In this document: one piece after another, positions 19,490 through 29,204 of the stretch
Layout of the letters: each line of letters starts with the position of its first letter
How positions within the stretch are numbered: position 1 is the first letter of the stretch
Assembly (NCBI RefSeq): GCF_000003815.2
Contig: NC_049984.1
Span: 14,724,208-14,761,364, forward strand
Direction: 5' to 3'
Length of the DNA stretch: 37,157 nt
Source: Branchiostoma floridae
Lineage: Eukaryota > Chordata > Leptocardii > Amphioxiformes > Branchiostomatidae
Notes under the pieces: model-generated
What the model was told of the DNA's origin: nothing
Seen by the model: the letters and a program-made list of their open reading frames with translations, nothing else
The model's database searches: none
Translations under genes and position numbers: made by a program

Positions 19490-19859
19490 AGCAGTAGAAT
19501 TTCAGCACCTTGATTTACTTGTTCTAATGTTTGTCGTTCTTTATTTGATATTTCGGGACGGCTCATCCATTTTGCTAGGAAGTCTGAGTTCATAGCACCA
19601 GCGTTTACGCCAGAATCAGCAAAACTCGACAAGATGTTGATCATAGTAAGCAACTTTGATAAAAAATACATGCTCCCGGCTGTATCAAGAATCCTCCGTC
19701 GCGCAGAACACCACCTCAATAAAAACTTCTTCATAANNNNNNNNNNNNNNNNNNNNNNNNNNNNNNNNNNNNNNNNNNNNNNNNNNNNNNNNNNNNNNNN
19801 NNNNNNNNNNNNNNNNNNNNNNNNNNNNNNNNNNNNAAACCCAAAACAAAATCGACACG

Positions 19860-21176
19860 ATGGCTAAAGATCAGTCAAACGCAGAGAGTCTGCAACAGGA
19901 GAATGAACGACTGAAACGTGAGATACATAGAATGGGAAAAGAACAAAGTAAGGTGTTAGAAGAGAATCAAACTATACAGAAGGAATATGAGAGAACGCTA
20001 GACGAAATGAGGCACAAGGAAATAGAGCTGGAAAAGCAAAAGCAGAAAATGATTGCTGTGATGGAAAAGAAGAGAGAAACGTTAGAAAAGAAGATCAAAG
20101 AGTTAGAAACAGAGAACCAGCAGGTAAGGCCAGAAGCAGATACGATTCAGGCCCAGTCTGAGAGGGTAGCTCAGGAATATGAACAGATTAGACAGGAGAA
20201 TGAGGAACTAAAAATCGAAAATGGAAATTTAAGAGGAGGTATAGACGAAATGACAGGAGAGGTGGAAAAAGAAGAAAAGATACAGGCTCAATGTTTTGAA
20301 CTACAACGGGAGAACGATAACTTAAAAAGGGAACTTGAGGCCATCGGGAGGGAAAATGTTGAGCTGAAAAAGTTAGAACAAGAACTTTCTCTCCTGAAGT
20401 CCCAGAGTGAAAGAATTCTGAAAGGCAATAAAGACGTACTGGAAGATAGCGAGTTCAGGAAAGGGCACAGTGAGGTGGTTAAGAAAAATGAAGAAATTGA
20501 CAAGGAAAAGAATGACGAAGCAGAAGGGTTGAAGAAAGAAAATCCTGCATCTGAGTTAGAAATGGAAAGTATGCGAGAGGAAAATGAGAAATCTAAACAA
20601 GAAATTGAACAGCTAATAAAGGCCCTTGACGAGACGGAAAATGACAACAAAGCAATTAGAGAGGAAAAGAAGACGCTGGCTAAAGAGATGGGCATTTTGA
20701 AATCTGAAGTTTCTGCCCTTAAGCAGCGAAATGAAAGCATGAGTGAGGAAAATAGGAAGTTAAACATGGAAATAGAAAGAATGAAAGACGAGTTGCAGCA
20801 TCAGAAAGATCAGATAACACAAAGCCATGGTCAAATCATGGACGAAGTTTTGAACCAAATTGACATGTTAGAGGGTGCAGGTATGGAAAAGAAAAAAGAA
20901 ATCAAAGACACAGGTACAACTGAAAAGGAAGACCTGAGTCAGAACGATGACATTAACATAGCTCTACATGTGACACAAGACGTTAACGAAGAGTACAAGT
21001 CGGTAGATGGGGGTCTAGAACACAAAACCGAAGTGCTAACAGAGGAGGAACTGCAGACATCAGATTATGTTTATCAAGATGCAGACGAGCTAAGCTATGA
21101 GGAAGAGAAAATCGATAACGGGGCAACAGTTACGTGTGGGGAGGGAGAAACCATGGAAGGACAAGGTGAACTGGCA
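19860..21176 (+). CDS. long coiled-coil protein (single exon, cut by gap)
   Basis: The ATG at 19860 (GACACG-ATGG) opens 439 uninterrupted codons up to the gap at 21177. Residues 1 to about 340 are almost pure coiled coil with repeated ENERLKRE, ENEELKIENGNL, ENDNLKRELEAI and EEKKTLAKEM heptads. From about 350 the chain becomes acidic and less regular (TEEELQTSDYVYQDADEL). There is no catalytic domain, zinc finger or membrane helix. Such chains act as structural or scaffold proteins, but no family can be named. The frame after the gap (to 21293) may or may not belong. It lies about 700 bp upstream of the reverse-transcriptase ORF on the same strand, so it could be ORF1 of that element, though its composition is not gag-like. 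Otherwise it is a host exon whose upstream part is in the gap at 19737. Confidence 0.7.
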
Positions 21177-21276
21177 NNNNNNNNNNNNNNNNNNNNNNNN
21201 NNNNNNNNNNNNNNNNNNNNNNNNNNNNNNNNNNNNNNNNNNNNNNNNNNNNNNNNNNNNNNNNNNNNNNNNNNNN

Positions 21277-21871
21277 AAAATAGCAAAGGGTAGGCTAAAT
21301 TGGGCGAGGAATGTCGCGTACAGTTGTTTGGACCTTAATGATAGCTGCTGTGATTGCACATACCGTGCATGGTAGGCAGTAAACACGTGAGTGCATGAAG
21401 ATAAGATGATATTGACAAGTTCTCGATAGATTTCTAAAAAATGTTATGACGAGTGAGTAGGAGTTAATATGTAGGTTAGATAATTGCAAACGGACAACCC
21501 AGTTAGGGTAGACTCTAGAGGAACGGTCATTAAAGGTGGGAAGTTAACAGTCTTAGTGACATGTGTATCTGTGCCATTTAAAGCTATAACTAGGATAGAG
21601 CGGATGAAAGCGATGGGCAAGGGCTAAGATCAATATTAGTTGGTTTCCTTTGCCCACGTAAACTATAACCATAATATCGTCCTTTGCTGTTTTAAGCATT
21701 CGTTAAGTAGGTTATATCTGAGTTAGAGGAGGTAGTCATGCGCTCTGGGGAACGGGTCATTCTGAGCCCAAGTACGTAGAGTGCTGACGCACCTCTTCTC
21801 CTCCAAATTGAGGGAAAAGAGTCTGATTTGGTACTATTTTCTGTCACCAGTTTACATTACCACAATGGGAG
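21277..21871 (+). other. leader region upstream of the RT ORF
   Basis: No gag-like frame is visible here. A possible splice acceptor TCACCAG lies just before 21851, 21 bp upstream of the RT ORF start. The 5' end of the retrotransposon is not identified; no copy of 26066-26396 is seen in this stretch. Confidence 0.35.
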
Positions 21872-24079
21872 ATGGGAGTATGGGGGCAAGAGCCGCCCCA
21901 ACCAGCGACGCATCTCCCGGATACTCTATGGGTAGATTTGGAGGGGAAGAGCGTCGGCACGATGGGACCCTCCCCAGAAGCGGAGTTTGTGGCTGCGCAG
22001 GACATTGCTGTGTCCGCAAAAATGTTGAAGTTTAGAGATCCCGATTCATTTAGAGCCGGAGAATTGCATAGGAATGTAAAAGAATGGGAGCGTATCGCCT
22101 CAGATTCTGCAGCTCACCAACGAGTGTTAAACTGGATTAAGAATAAAGTGGACATAACGGAGTTCATGGTTCCATTTAAGGGAAACTTTCAGGGGCGAAT
22201 CTATGATAGCCCGTACCCGCCTAAGGCGTGTTTCTCAAACGGGAAAGCTTGCAAAGGTCATGTAGAGTTTATAACCAAGGAGTTGCGTGCTAGATTAGCT
22301 AAAGGAGCAATCAGATTATGGGGTAAGGTAGGAGAGTGCGAGCCACCACACTTAATCATGCCTATTACGGTAGAGCCATCTAAGCCAAGGCTCTGTTGCG
22401 ATCAGAGGTTTCTCAACTGTTGGATTAAGGACACGCCGTTTACGTTAGAAACATTAAGGGATGTCCCAAGGATGGTACCTCAAGGTTCTTTTCTGACGTC
22501 GGTAGATGATAAGAGTGGATACGACCACCTATTGGTTACTGAAGATAGTCAAACGCTGTTGGGATTCCAGTGGGGGGGATACATATTTGTATGCTGCTCA
22601 ATACCCTTCGGGTTCCGCACGTCGGCGTTCCTGTATCAGGCTACGGGAATGGTAGCGACATCTTATGTCCGATCGTTGGGGGTCCCAACCTCACAGTATA
22701 TAGACGACAGGCTAGCTGCGGAATTGCTAGCCCGGTTGAGGAATAAGTCGGACAGGGATAGTCACCTGGATGCAGCCAACGCCGCCATTTTTATCCTCTG
22801 CCAAATCTTAATCAGGCTAGGATATTTCCTAGGGCTGGGCAAGTCGATTCTCATTCCCACCCAGATCATTATCCACTTAGGTTATGGATGTAACTCGCTA
22901 CTCCGAGCTTTCTTCTTACCGGTGGACAAGAAGTCTAGATTCATAGAGCTTCGGGAGTACATTCTAGCCCAGGAAACTGTAACTATCAAAACTATGCAGA
23001 AGTGGGCAGGGAAGTGTGTTTCGTTTCAGCTTGTGGTCCCAGCAGCTAAGCTCTTCGCTAGGGTAGCCCACCGTGCAATAGCGGAGGCCTTAAGAGCTCA
23101 AGGGACAATCCGGATCTCTGGAAAGCTAAGGGAGGAAATCGAGGAATGGAGGTTCTTAGATAAATGGGAGGGCTGCATGCACTGGCGGGATGAGAGGCAT
23201 GTTAGCGTAACGATGTCTACCGACGCCTCGGACAACAAGTGGGGAGCGGTGTTGTTGGGGCCTAGGGGCGAAGCTATCTCCTTTTCAGATTATTGGGGTC
23301 AGCACGATAGGGATTCACATATCAATGTCAAGGAAACTAAGGCTTTAGCACATGCTATCAAGGCGGCAAAGAAATGGCTGGTTAACGCTAGAGTTACTGC
23401 TAAGGTGGATAGCAAAGTGCTACAGGCAGCATGGGAAAGGGAGGGAGGTAAATCGCCAGAGTTGAACGAAGCCATAAAGAGTTTGTTCTGGGTAACGGTC
23501 GACACAAATATTTCTCTAGCTTTGGAGTATGTGGATTCGGCATCAAATCCGGCAGATGCGCCTTCCAGACAGCTGTCCAAACAGGATGCAAGGCTTAGCC
23601 CTAGGTTTTGGCTACAACTGCAGGAGGCTTACGGGGGGGCAAGGGGACACACAATAGATTATATGTCATTAGATTCTAATGTTCACCTTGGCCGTGATGG
23701 AAGGCCGCTTAGGCATTACACCCCATGGCCGACACCCCTGTCAGCAGGGGTCAACTTGTTCTCCCAAAACCCGGCTGTTAATGTCCTCACGGGCGAGAGA
23801 GAAAACGGCTACGTGTTTCCTCCGATGACGTTAATCTTTCCTACCATCAGTTTCTTGTTGGCGCACAAAGCAACATTCACATTGTTGGCTCCGAAGGGTC
23901 TAGATATGCCGGTTTGGTGGCCAATTATCCGTGCCCATGCCAAAGACGCTCGCCCCCTAGCGACAAGAGGACAAAAGGCAGTCTTGTACTACCCTACGAA
24001 GAAGGGATTTAAGTCTGACTACTGGGGCCTACCTTGGGATCTCTGGGTGTTTAGATGTGAATTCGAGAGCACTAAGTAG
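21872..24079 (+). CDS. reverse transcriptase-RNase H of a DIRS/Ngaro-type retrotransposon
   Basis: The 735-codon frame is intact. It copies the element RNA into DNA and degrades the template. The RT domain spans about residues 100-350: motif A VDDKSGYD (D212/D213), FGFRTSAF at 246-253 and the catalytic YIDD at 276-279. RNase H follows, with all four acidic residues: STDASDNKWG (D451), KETKAL (E488), KVDSK (D513) and NPADAPSR (D562). The tail has FPPMTLIFP and PVWWPII, the LVP-WWP type ending seen in DIRS-superfamily and related polymerases. No methyltransferase domain is recognised after RNase H, and no integrase or protease is present. The tyrosine recombinase ORF follows 50-80 bp downstream. 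Codon 1 is an ATG at 21872; a TCACCAG acceptor just upstream suggests the ORF may be reached by splicing. Confidence 0.9.
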   Translation: MGVWGQEPPQPATHLPDTLWVDLEGKSVGTMGPSPEAEFVAAQDIAVSAKMLKFRDPDSFRAGELHRNVKEWERIASDSAAHQRVLNWIKNKVDITEFMVPFKGNFQGRIYDSPYPPKACFSNGKACKGHVEFITKELRARLAKGAIRLWGKVGECEPPHLIMPITVEPSKPRLCCDQRFLNCWIKDTPFTLETLRDVPRMVPQGSFLTSVDDKSGYDHLLVTEDSQTLLGFQWGGYIFVCCSIPFGFRTSAFLYQATGMVATSYVRSLGVPTSQYIDDRLAAELLARLRNKSDRDSHLDAANAAIFILCQILIRLGYFLGLGKSILIPTQIIIHLGYGCNSLLRAFFLPVDKKSRFIELREYILAQETVTIKTMQKWAGKCVSFQLVVPAAKLFARVAHRAIAEALRAQGTIRISGKLREEIEEWRFLDKWEGCMHWRDERHVSVTMSTDASDNKWGAVLLGPRGEAISFSDYWGQHDRDSHINVKETKALAHAIKAAKKWLVNARVTAKVDSKVLQAAWEREGGKSPELNEAIKSLFWVTVDTNISLALEYVDSASNPADAPSRQLSKQDARLSPRFWLQLQEAYGGARGHTIDYMSLDSNVHLGRDGRPLRHYTPWPTPLSAGVNLFSQNPAVNVLTGERENGYVFPPMTLIFPTISFLLAHKATFTLLAPKGLDMPVWWPIIRAHAKDARPLATRGQKAVLYYPTKKGFKSDYWGLPWDLWVFRCEFESTK

Positions 24080-24128
24080 GCTAGGTCGAAATTCCATTGG
24101 AATGTAACAAGTTTTAATATTTTTCCAG

Positions 24129-25484
24129 ACGGAGGTCAAACTTTTCTGCACGGCAGCGTTGAAGTGCCAAAATTGCCGGGAGTTAAACGACTGTGACTTC
24201 AGGTTCTGTAAGAAGTGTGCAGCACCGAAATGTTGGCCCAACGCAGAACGCCAGCACGATGATGAGAATGGTGGAGTATTAAGTGCCACAGTAAATGTGC
24301 CAATGTTAGACTGTAGGATTGATCAGTTGTTTGGGGAATCATCCGCATACCGAAAGCAGAAAGAAACGTTGCAAAGGGAATTAGAGTCCTTTTTGGCATC
24401 GTTACCTACCCCCACAGGGATCCTGAAAGTTGTACCGAAGGATATTATTAGGTTTTTGGTTTGGAAGGAACAATCAGGCAGAACCAAAGTTCATCGACTT
24501 GGTTGTCCGGGGATAGGAACGAAATCAAATCATTCATGTGATTGTCCAGTGCGCCTAGCAACAGGCACGGTAGACGCATTGGTGGGTAAGATGAGAGCTA
24601 TATTTGAGGATTTAGGGAGAGGAAATAGATGGGAACCTGAGGCAGGGGCTACCAACCCTGCGGCCCACCCCAAGCTCAAGCAGTATAGGAAGCTTATCGC
24701 TGAGGAGCAAGCGCGGGCACACGTAACCCCGAACCAAGCGATTCCTTTGTTTTTCCATAAATTTAAGCTCTTAATACAGCATATACAAAACAAGGCGGAG
24801 GACCGGGTAACCTTCCCTTTGGATTCGTATATACTAGAGCGAGATTTGTGTTTTTTCAAGATATTGATGTTTGGCGGGGACAGGGCGGGGGACTTGGGGC
24901 AAGTTCTGTCGGCGGAAGTGCAGGTGGCGCCAGACCAGGGCACTTTGATATTTAATCACACATTTGGGAAAACGCTTAGAGGTGCGAATAATAATATGTT
25001 TGGAGTTATTAGGATACAAGATGAGGTTATATGCCCTGTGCAAGGGGTGGTAAGATATTTGCAAATGATTAAGACGTTGGGTATCTCTGTGGCAGGGGGG
25101 TATTTGTTTAGGGCCACCTCTAGGGACGGTTTGGTCTTGGATACACCCCTAACTTCGGCAGCAGCTGAGGGAAGATTAAAGAAATACCTCCGAGATTCTG
25201 GGTTACATGGCGGTGAAACGTTGCATAGTTTTAGGACAGGAGCGGCTATTACTCTGTCTTTAATGGGAGTTCCAATGCCTCAGATTATGGCGCATATTGG
25301 CTGGAGGACTGTAAGGTCAGCCAATCATTATCTGCAGTTGGGGTCGGTACTGCACCTTAATCAGGCAGCTAGAGCGCTTTCGGAGGTAGCCAGTGGCACT
25401 CCCCAGTCGGTAGACATAGATCAACTTGTTAAGTTATACGAGGATTCGAATGAGTTGAGGAACTTTCAGCAATTGATCAAGTAG
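24129..25484 (+). CDS. tyrosine recombinase (integrase) of the retrotransposon
   Basis: This enzyme would insert the circular DNA copy by strand exchange, in place of a DDE integrase. The frame is open from 24108, after a stop at 24105, but has no ATG before 24303. A TTTTTCCAG acceptor ends at 24128, so a spliced start is likely. Numbering from codon TTG 24159: a Cys-rich zinc-ribbon-like start (C3-x2-C6, C17-x2-C20, C25), a second Cys cluster C116/C127/C129 in SCDCPVRLATGTVDALV, a helical core-binding part, then the catalytic domain. All five signature residues are seen: R242 in GGDRAGDL, H356-x2-R359 in LHSFRTG, H379 in AHIGWR and the nucleophile Y391 in NHYLQL. The ORF is complete to TAG 25482-25484. 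Confidence 0.9.
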   Translation, partial: TEVKLFCTAALKCQNCRELNDCDFRFCKKCAAPKCWPNAERQHDDENGGVLSATVNVPMLDCRIDQLFGESSAYRKQKETLQRELESFLASLPTPTGILKVVPKDIIRFLVWKEQSGRTKVHRLGCPGIGTKSNHSCDCPVRLATGTVDALVGKMRAIFEDLGRGNRWEPEAGATNPAAHPKLKQYRKLIAEEQARAHVTPNQAIPLFFHKFKLLIQHIQNKAEDRVTFPLDSYILERDLCFFKILMFGGDRAGDLGQVLSAEVQVAPDQGTLIFNHTFGKTLRGANNNMFGVIRIQDEVICPVQGVVRYLQMIKTLGISVAGGYLFRATSRDGLVLDTPLTSAAAEGRLKKYLRDSGLHGGETLHSFRTGAAITLSLMGVPMPQIMAHIGWRTVRSANHYLQLGSVLHLNQAARALSEVASGTPQSVDIDQLVKLYEDSNELRNFQQLIK

Positions 25485-25656
25485 ACTGTTGACGGCGATA
25501 AGACAAGTATAAAGATAACAGCTATTAAGGTACGAAGAGCGTGAGGTATGCATGATTGTTTGTCAAGAAGCAGCCATAGATTATACCTATATTAATTTAT
25601 ATTATTGATGGAGTTGTGTGAAATACGATAGAGGAACAATGTGGAACTTGTGCTAC

Positions 25657-25662
25657 AATAAA
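25657..25662 (+). terminator. possible polyadenylation signal AATAAA
   Basis: AATAAA lies 173 bp after the recombinase stop. Whether the element transcript ends here or in the downstream repeats is not known. Confidence 0.4.
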
Positions 25663-25757
25663 ATGATTGACCAAACGCATTGCTGGCTGAGAACATATTT
25701 TATTATCGTCTGCACCTTGTATCGTAGCCGGAAGCATTTAGATCCTGGCGGCCAGTG

Positions 25758-25966
25758 AATACAGTGGTCTTGCCCGCCGCAAAGAATAGGGAGAGGAGGA
25801 GTAACTGAGGTTGGTATAAGTAGTAGGGTTTGGGGGGGAGTAGATAAGAAGAAATGAGGTTTGGGGGCAGAGGGAGGAGGGAATTAAGGTTTGGGGTGTA
25901 AGAAAAGGGGGGTTGGTGTTAGCAAAGAAGATTGGGCATAGGGAAGAGGTAAAACGGAGGAAGTAA
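25758..25966 (+). other. G/A-rich 3' region of the retrotransposon
   Basis: Strong purine bias with the word GAGGTTTGGGG repeated at intervals (near 25806, 25855, 25886) gives a run of G tracts on the plus strand. Open frames on the minus strand here are an artefact of this composition. Confidence 0.5.
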
Positions 25967-26065
25967 GGAAATGTCCCACTTACACACGATATCATTCCCC
26001 ATACCTAACATGTGTGACACCTTCTGCACTGGAGCGGAGGGATACTTGATTGAGATAGGGACGTA
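25967..26065 (+). repeat. 99-bp direct repeat, copy B1
   Basis: Identical in reading to 26397-26495, from GGAAATGTCCCACTTACACA to GAGATAGGGACGTA. The spacing is 430 bp. Confidence 0.95.
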
Positions 26066-26396
26066 TCTTAATCATGTAGTCCTCGCGTAAGTGGAGACAG
26101 GTGGAAACAATTCAATCAAACACAGGTGAAAGCAGACAGGTGATAATTAGAGATGCTATGTACTTATAAAAGGGTACGTAAGCGATGATTGTCTTGCGCA
26201 CGAGACATCCGAGCAGCACGTTGAGAATGAGGGCAAGAGAACCAGGAAAAGGCAAGGAAGTCGGGAGGAGAAGTCGGGGGAAGAGGGGCTGGGGGTTGGG
26301 GAGGGGGGTTAGTACGTGCAATTATCCGACACCCACCCACCCCGCCCGGATAGTAAAGCGATAGGACACTGGAGCAGAGGGTCACTCCGTCAGTGC
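26066..26396 (+). promoter_or_regulatory. unique segment between repeats (A2), with TATA box
   Basis: TATAAAA at 26165-26171 (in TACTTATAAAAGGG) is a good TATA box. In split-repeat retrotransposons this segment is also present at the 5' end and holds the promoter; that role is inferred. Confidence 0.55.
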
Positions 26397-26495
26397 GGAA
26401 ATGTCCCACTTACACACGATATCATTCCCCATACCTAACATGTGTGACACCTTCTGCACTGGAGCGGAGGGATACTTGATTGAGATAGGGACGTA
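26397..26495 (+). repeat. 99-bp direct repeat, copy B2
   Basis: This is the second copy of 25967-26065. Its end at 26495 is the likely 3' boundary of the element, because flanking similarity stops there. Confidence 0.9.
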
Positions 26496-27719
26496 GTTGC
26501 AAAACAGGAAGTAGTGTCACAAAAGAGGACTAGGCTGTTTCAGACTGAATGAATTCGACCAATTGTTCATATTTTGGCTGATTGAAACGACTCTTTCAAA
26601 TTCAAATAGGAATATATCTTCACTTATCTGCGACTCTGACTGATATGGGACGAAGGGGAGGGACTTTTGTCCCAAGAACAGTGAACAAGTAGGCCTTTAT
26701 AAAGAAAATGGTAGGGTGGAAAGAAAAGTCTTGAGGTACAATTTTGGTGTTGGAGAGCGGCCTGCACTATTTCCAGTTTCAGTTAAATTTTCTCATACAC
26801 TTGTAATTTTATTCTCATTCGTGGTTTATCTTTTTCGATTTAAATGGTAATTTTGGGATTGTTCAGTTATTTTTCCATTGTTCTTACAAAAGAAGGCAAA
26901 ATTACTGTGTAACTTGGTTTCAGTATTGAATTCATTTTGATAATCCGTATGATTAAGTCATTTTTGGACATTTAAAATTTGTTCGTCAGCAGTCATACCT
27001 GACAAGGCTGGAAGAACAAGAGTCGAGTCTGAATAAAGCAGCCGTCTGTAGCAAAAAAAAATACGTGACAAGCTGTGCCAGAGAAGAAGCCTGAAAAGCC
27101 CATAAAAATAATAAACAAACATGAGAAGAAGAGTAACAACAGTTTAATGCAACTTTAGAACTGACTTGTTGTTGGTTTCCAGATTGAGCAGCATCAGACC
27201 CGGCTGACAGAAGGAGAAGTTCCAGCCACTCACAGCTCCACGCGACTTGAAGTAGAAGTACAGTAAGGGAATACACAGGGTTACCCACTTCACAACAGCA
27301 GGGGCTCCACATCATATGCTCAGGTTTGGGCCAGCTCATTTCAAATACAAATCTTAAATACCATAAATCACAACTTGTTTTATTCCGTATTTCTCCTCAT
27401 TTCTTCTTTCCATATAGTCTATAATAGATAAACAAGTGAAAGGTTTGATTATGTTGAGAACACTTATCCTGAGCTCTTCTTTATTACTTGTGATGACCCG
27501 TGTCTCCTTTTATTTCAGGTCGATTAATTGAGAATGTAGAGTAATTGTTAACTTACAATGTATGTACCCCTCTTTATTATTGAGCTGATGCTGTTGTGTT
27601 GTGGGCACTCGAGCTAAGTTGGAGAAAGGGATGGAGGGAGGGAAGAAAGGATAATGAGTGTCTAAGAGTTCGCGTGGAATTTTACAAACAACACAAATCA
27701 CCATGTGAAAAGGTATAAA
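26496..27719. other. AT-rich stretch with possible small coiled-coil exons
   Basis: Two pieces look exon-like on the plus strand. At 26990, after GTTCGTCAG, it reads QSYLTRLEEQESSLNKAA. At 27183-27262, after TTTCCAG, it reads IEQHQTRLTEGEVPATHSS and ends at GTAAGG. A third, NENSLRRKVSAQQERLTQTQ at 28376-28441, ends at a GTGAGT donor. They share a heptad-like pattern, but the phases of the second and third do not match, and the donor of the first is poor. No gene model is claimed. Confidence 0.25.
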
Positions 27720-28260
27720 TCTTATGAAAAACTATGTACATGTAGAACATGCTAAATGGGCCGGTCTACCCTCTGACTTACTGCTAACTATCTATACCTC
27801 ATTTATCCGGCCAATTGTGGAGTATGGGGAGGGCTTCCAAAGACCCTGTCGGATGAACTGGAAAAAATTCAAAAACTCTGCTGCAAGATCATTGGCGTGG
27901 ATCACCATCTACTGCACACGCTGCAGTCCAGGCGACAGGAAGCTTCACAACGGGAGCTGTAGCGGATCATGGAGGACCCGACACATCCCTGCAGACAGTT
28001 TCTGCCCCCTGTTGTGGAGACTCGCTACAACCTGAGACGCAGTGTAGAACTGAAAGCACCAAATACTGCCTGTGTATCAATCTGAATGTTTATGTAAATA
28101 GATTTGAAATTTTATATTGACTGCTCTATGCCGATTTTATCTCAAATTGTTGTCTAAGTGCATGTAATGATGGTCACTGTATTGCTGTCTTATGTAAAAT
28201 CAATGCAATTCAGCCCCTGTTGTCAGGGCTGCAAAGTTGATTGGAAATAAAGTTTCAAAC
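27720..28260 (+). pseudogene. 3' end of a CR1/jockey-like LINE (RT tail and 3' UTR)
   Basis: The plus strand reads LPSDLLLTIYTSFIRPIVEYG, the conserved segment near the end of LINE polymerases. After a frameshift it continues LSDELEKIQKLCCKIIG, then LQSRRQEASQRE, and after an in-frame stop DPTHPCRQFLP and RYNLRRS. An AATAAA lies at about 28242. Breaks show it is dead. It is 5'-truncated. Confidence 0.7.
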
Positions 28261-28819
28261 ATTCAAATGTTCCGAAAAACACAATATTTTAATGCAAAAA
28301 TTTCTGCAAAAACAATGGTCCGACAGATTCCAAAGCGCACTAACACAAGCTGACTTTTTTCAATTGTCTGGCAAGAATGAGAATTCACTGAGGAGAAAGG
28401 TGTCAGCCCAGCAAGAGAGGCTCACACAGACACAAGCACAGGTGAGTAATGTATTTGTGATACAGGGTCTTCTTTGCAGCAGAGTTTATAGTTTTCCAGC
28501 CAACTCCAATGAACCTGGAGGTGACAACTAATCAGATGAGCTCAACCATGTGGTTATGCTCGCTGATCCTGTCTGAGAAAGGCGGAGAAAGTCTGAGGAC
28601 TGCTCGAACTGCAAGTGGGATGAGTGCAGTATTTGGGAAGCCTAAGTGACGTGTGCATACAGTGTTATTGTCTAGAAAGCAAGATGGCAATCATGCCAAT
28701 CAAAGTTGATCAGATTGAATTTACAGGGCTGGCTTCTTTTGTCGATGTGTCTGCGATTTTTTTAGAATAATGAACAGTAGTCTCTACTTCATGTATCTAT
28801 AAAAATGTAATTTTCCCCA

Positions 28820-29200
28820 TAAAACAGACCTTTATCCGCGATAGTAGAGGACTCTGACAAACCTTGGTTGACGCCACAAATCAAACGATTGATAAACATT
28901 AGACAGAATGCTTTTTAAAAACAGTCTAGTAACGTCTGGAAGTTTTACAGAAACCTAATACAGAAAACACTCGCTAGGGCAAAAAAGACTACACAGATCG
29001 AGTCTCCTCTCTCAAAACAGCCAGTCCTAAACGTTGGTACTTATATCATGCTGATGGCTAACGTACGCAGATCCAACAGTGAGATCACATTCCCAGGACT
29101 TGACTTCGAGGACAATTTCACAATTGCAAATACGCCAAGTTTGCTGAAGTATCCAAAGCCCTCCCAGCTCTGGACCTCGCCCAACAACTAACTACACTGC
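28820..29200 (+). pseudogene. LINE fragment (endonuclease-RT linker, CR1/jockey-like)
   Basis: Broken plus-strand frames read DKPWLTPQIKRLINIRQNAF, then SNVWKFYRNLIQKTLARAKK and RVSSLKTASPKRW. This is the typical linker between endonuclease and RT in CR1/jockey-group LINEs. Stops and shifts are present. Confidence 0.6.
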
Positions 29201-29204
29201 AAGT

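Larger units (their letters stand above)
21872..26495 (+). mobile_element. tyrosine-recombinase retrotransposon (DIRS superfamily, Ngaro/PAT-like layout)
   Basis: The order on the plus strand is RT-RNase H (21872-24079), tyrosine recombinase (24129-25484), a purine-rich 3' region, then a 99-bp repeat (25967-26065), 331 bp of unique sequence with a TATA box, and the same 99-bp repeat (26397-26495). A repeat-unique-repeat 3' end is the B1-A2-B2 half of the split direct repeats known in PAT and Ngaro elements. The matching A1 at the 5' end is not seen and may lie in a gap (21177-21276 or 19737-19836), so the true start is upstream of 21872. Both ORFs are uninterrupted with catalytic residues present, pointing to a recent insertion. 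Confidence 0.8.

Noticed and set aside
19486-19734. Minus-strand 82-codon frame, considered as a gag fragment or host exon
   Set aside because: The plus strand is also open here and neither reading resembles a known gag. No phase-compatible acceptor continues the glycoprotein gene into it.
20288-20767. Minus-strand 159-codon frame rich in Ser/Phe
   Set aside because: It is the shadow of the coiled-coil ORF on the plus strand; the biased composition comes from Glu/Lys codons read backwards.
23299-23591. Minus-strand frames inside the RT ORF
   Set aside because: Shadows of the RT-RNase H coding sequence.
25738-26409. Minus-strand Pro/Leu/Ser-rich frames
   Set aside because: Products of the purine-rich 3' region of the retrotransposon, with no start context or domain.
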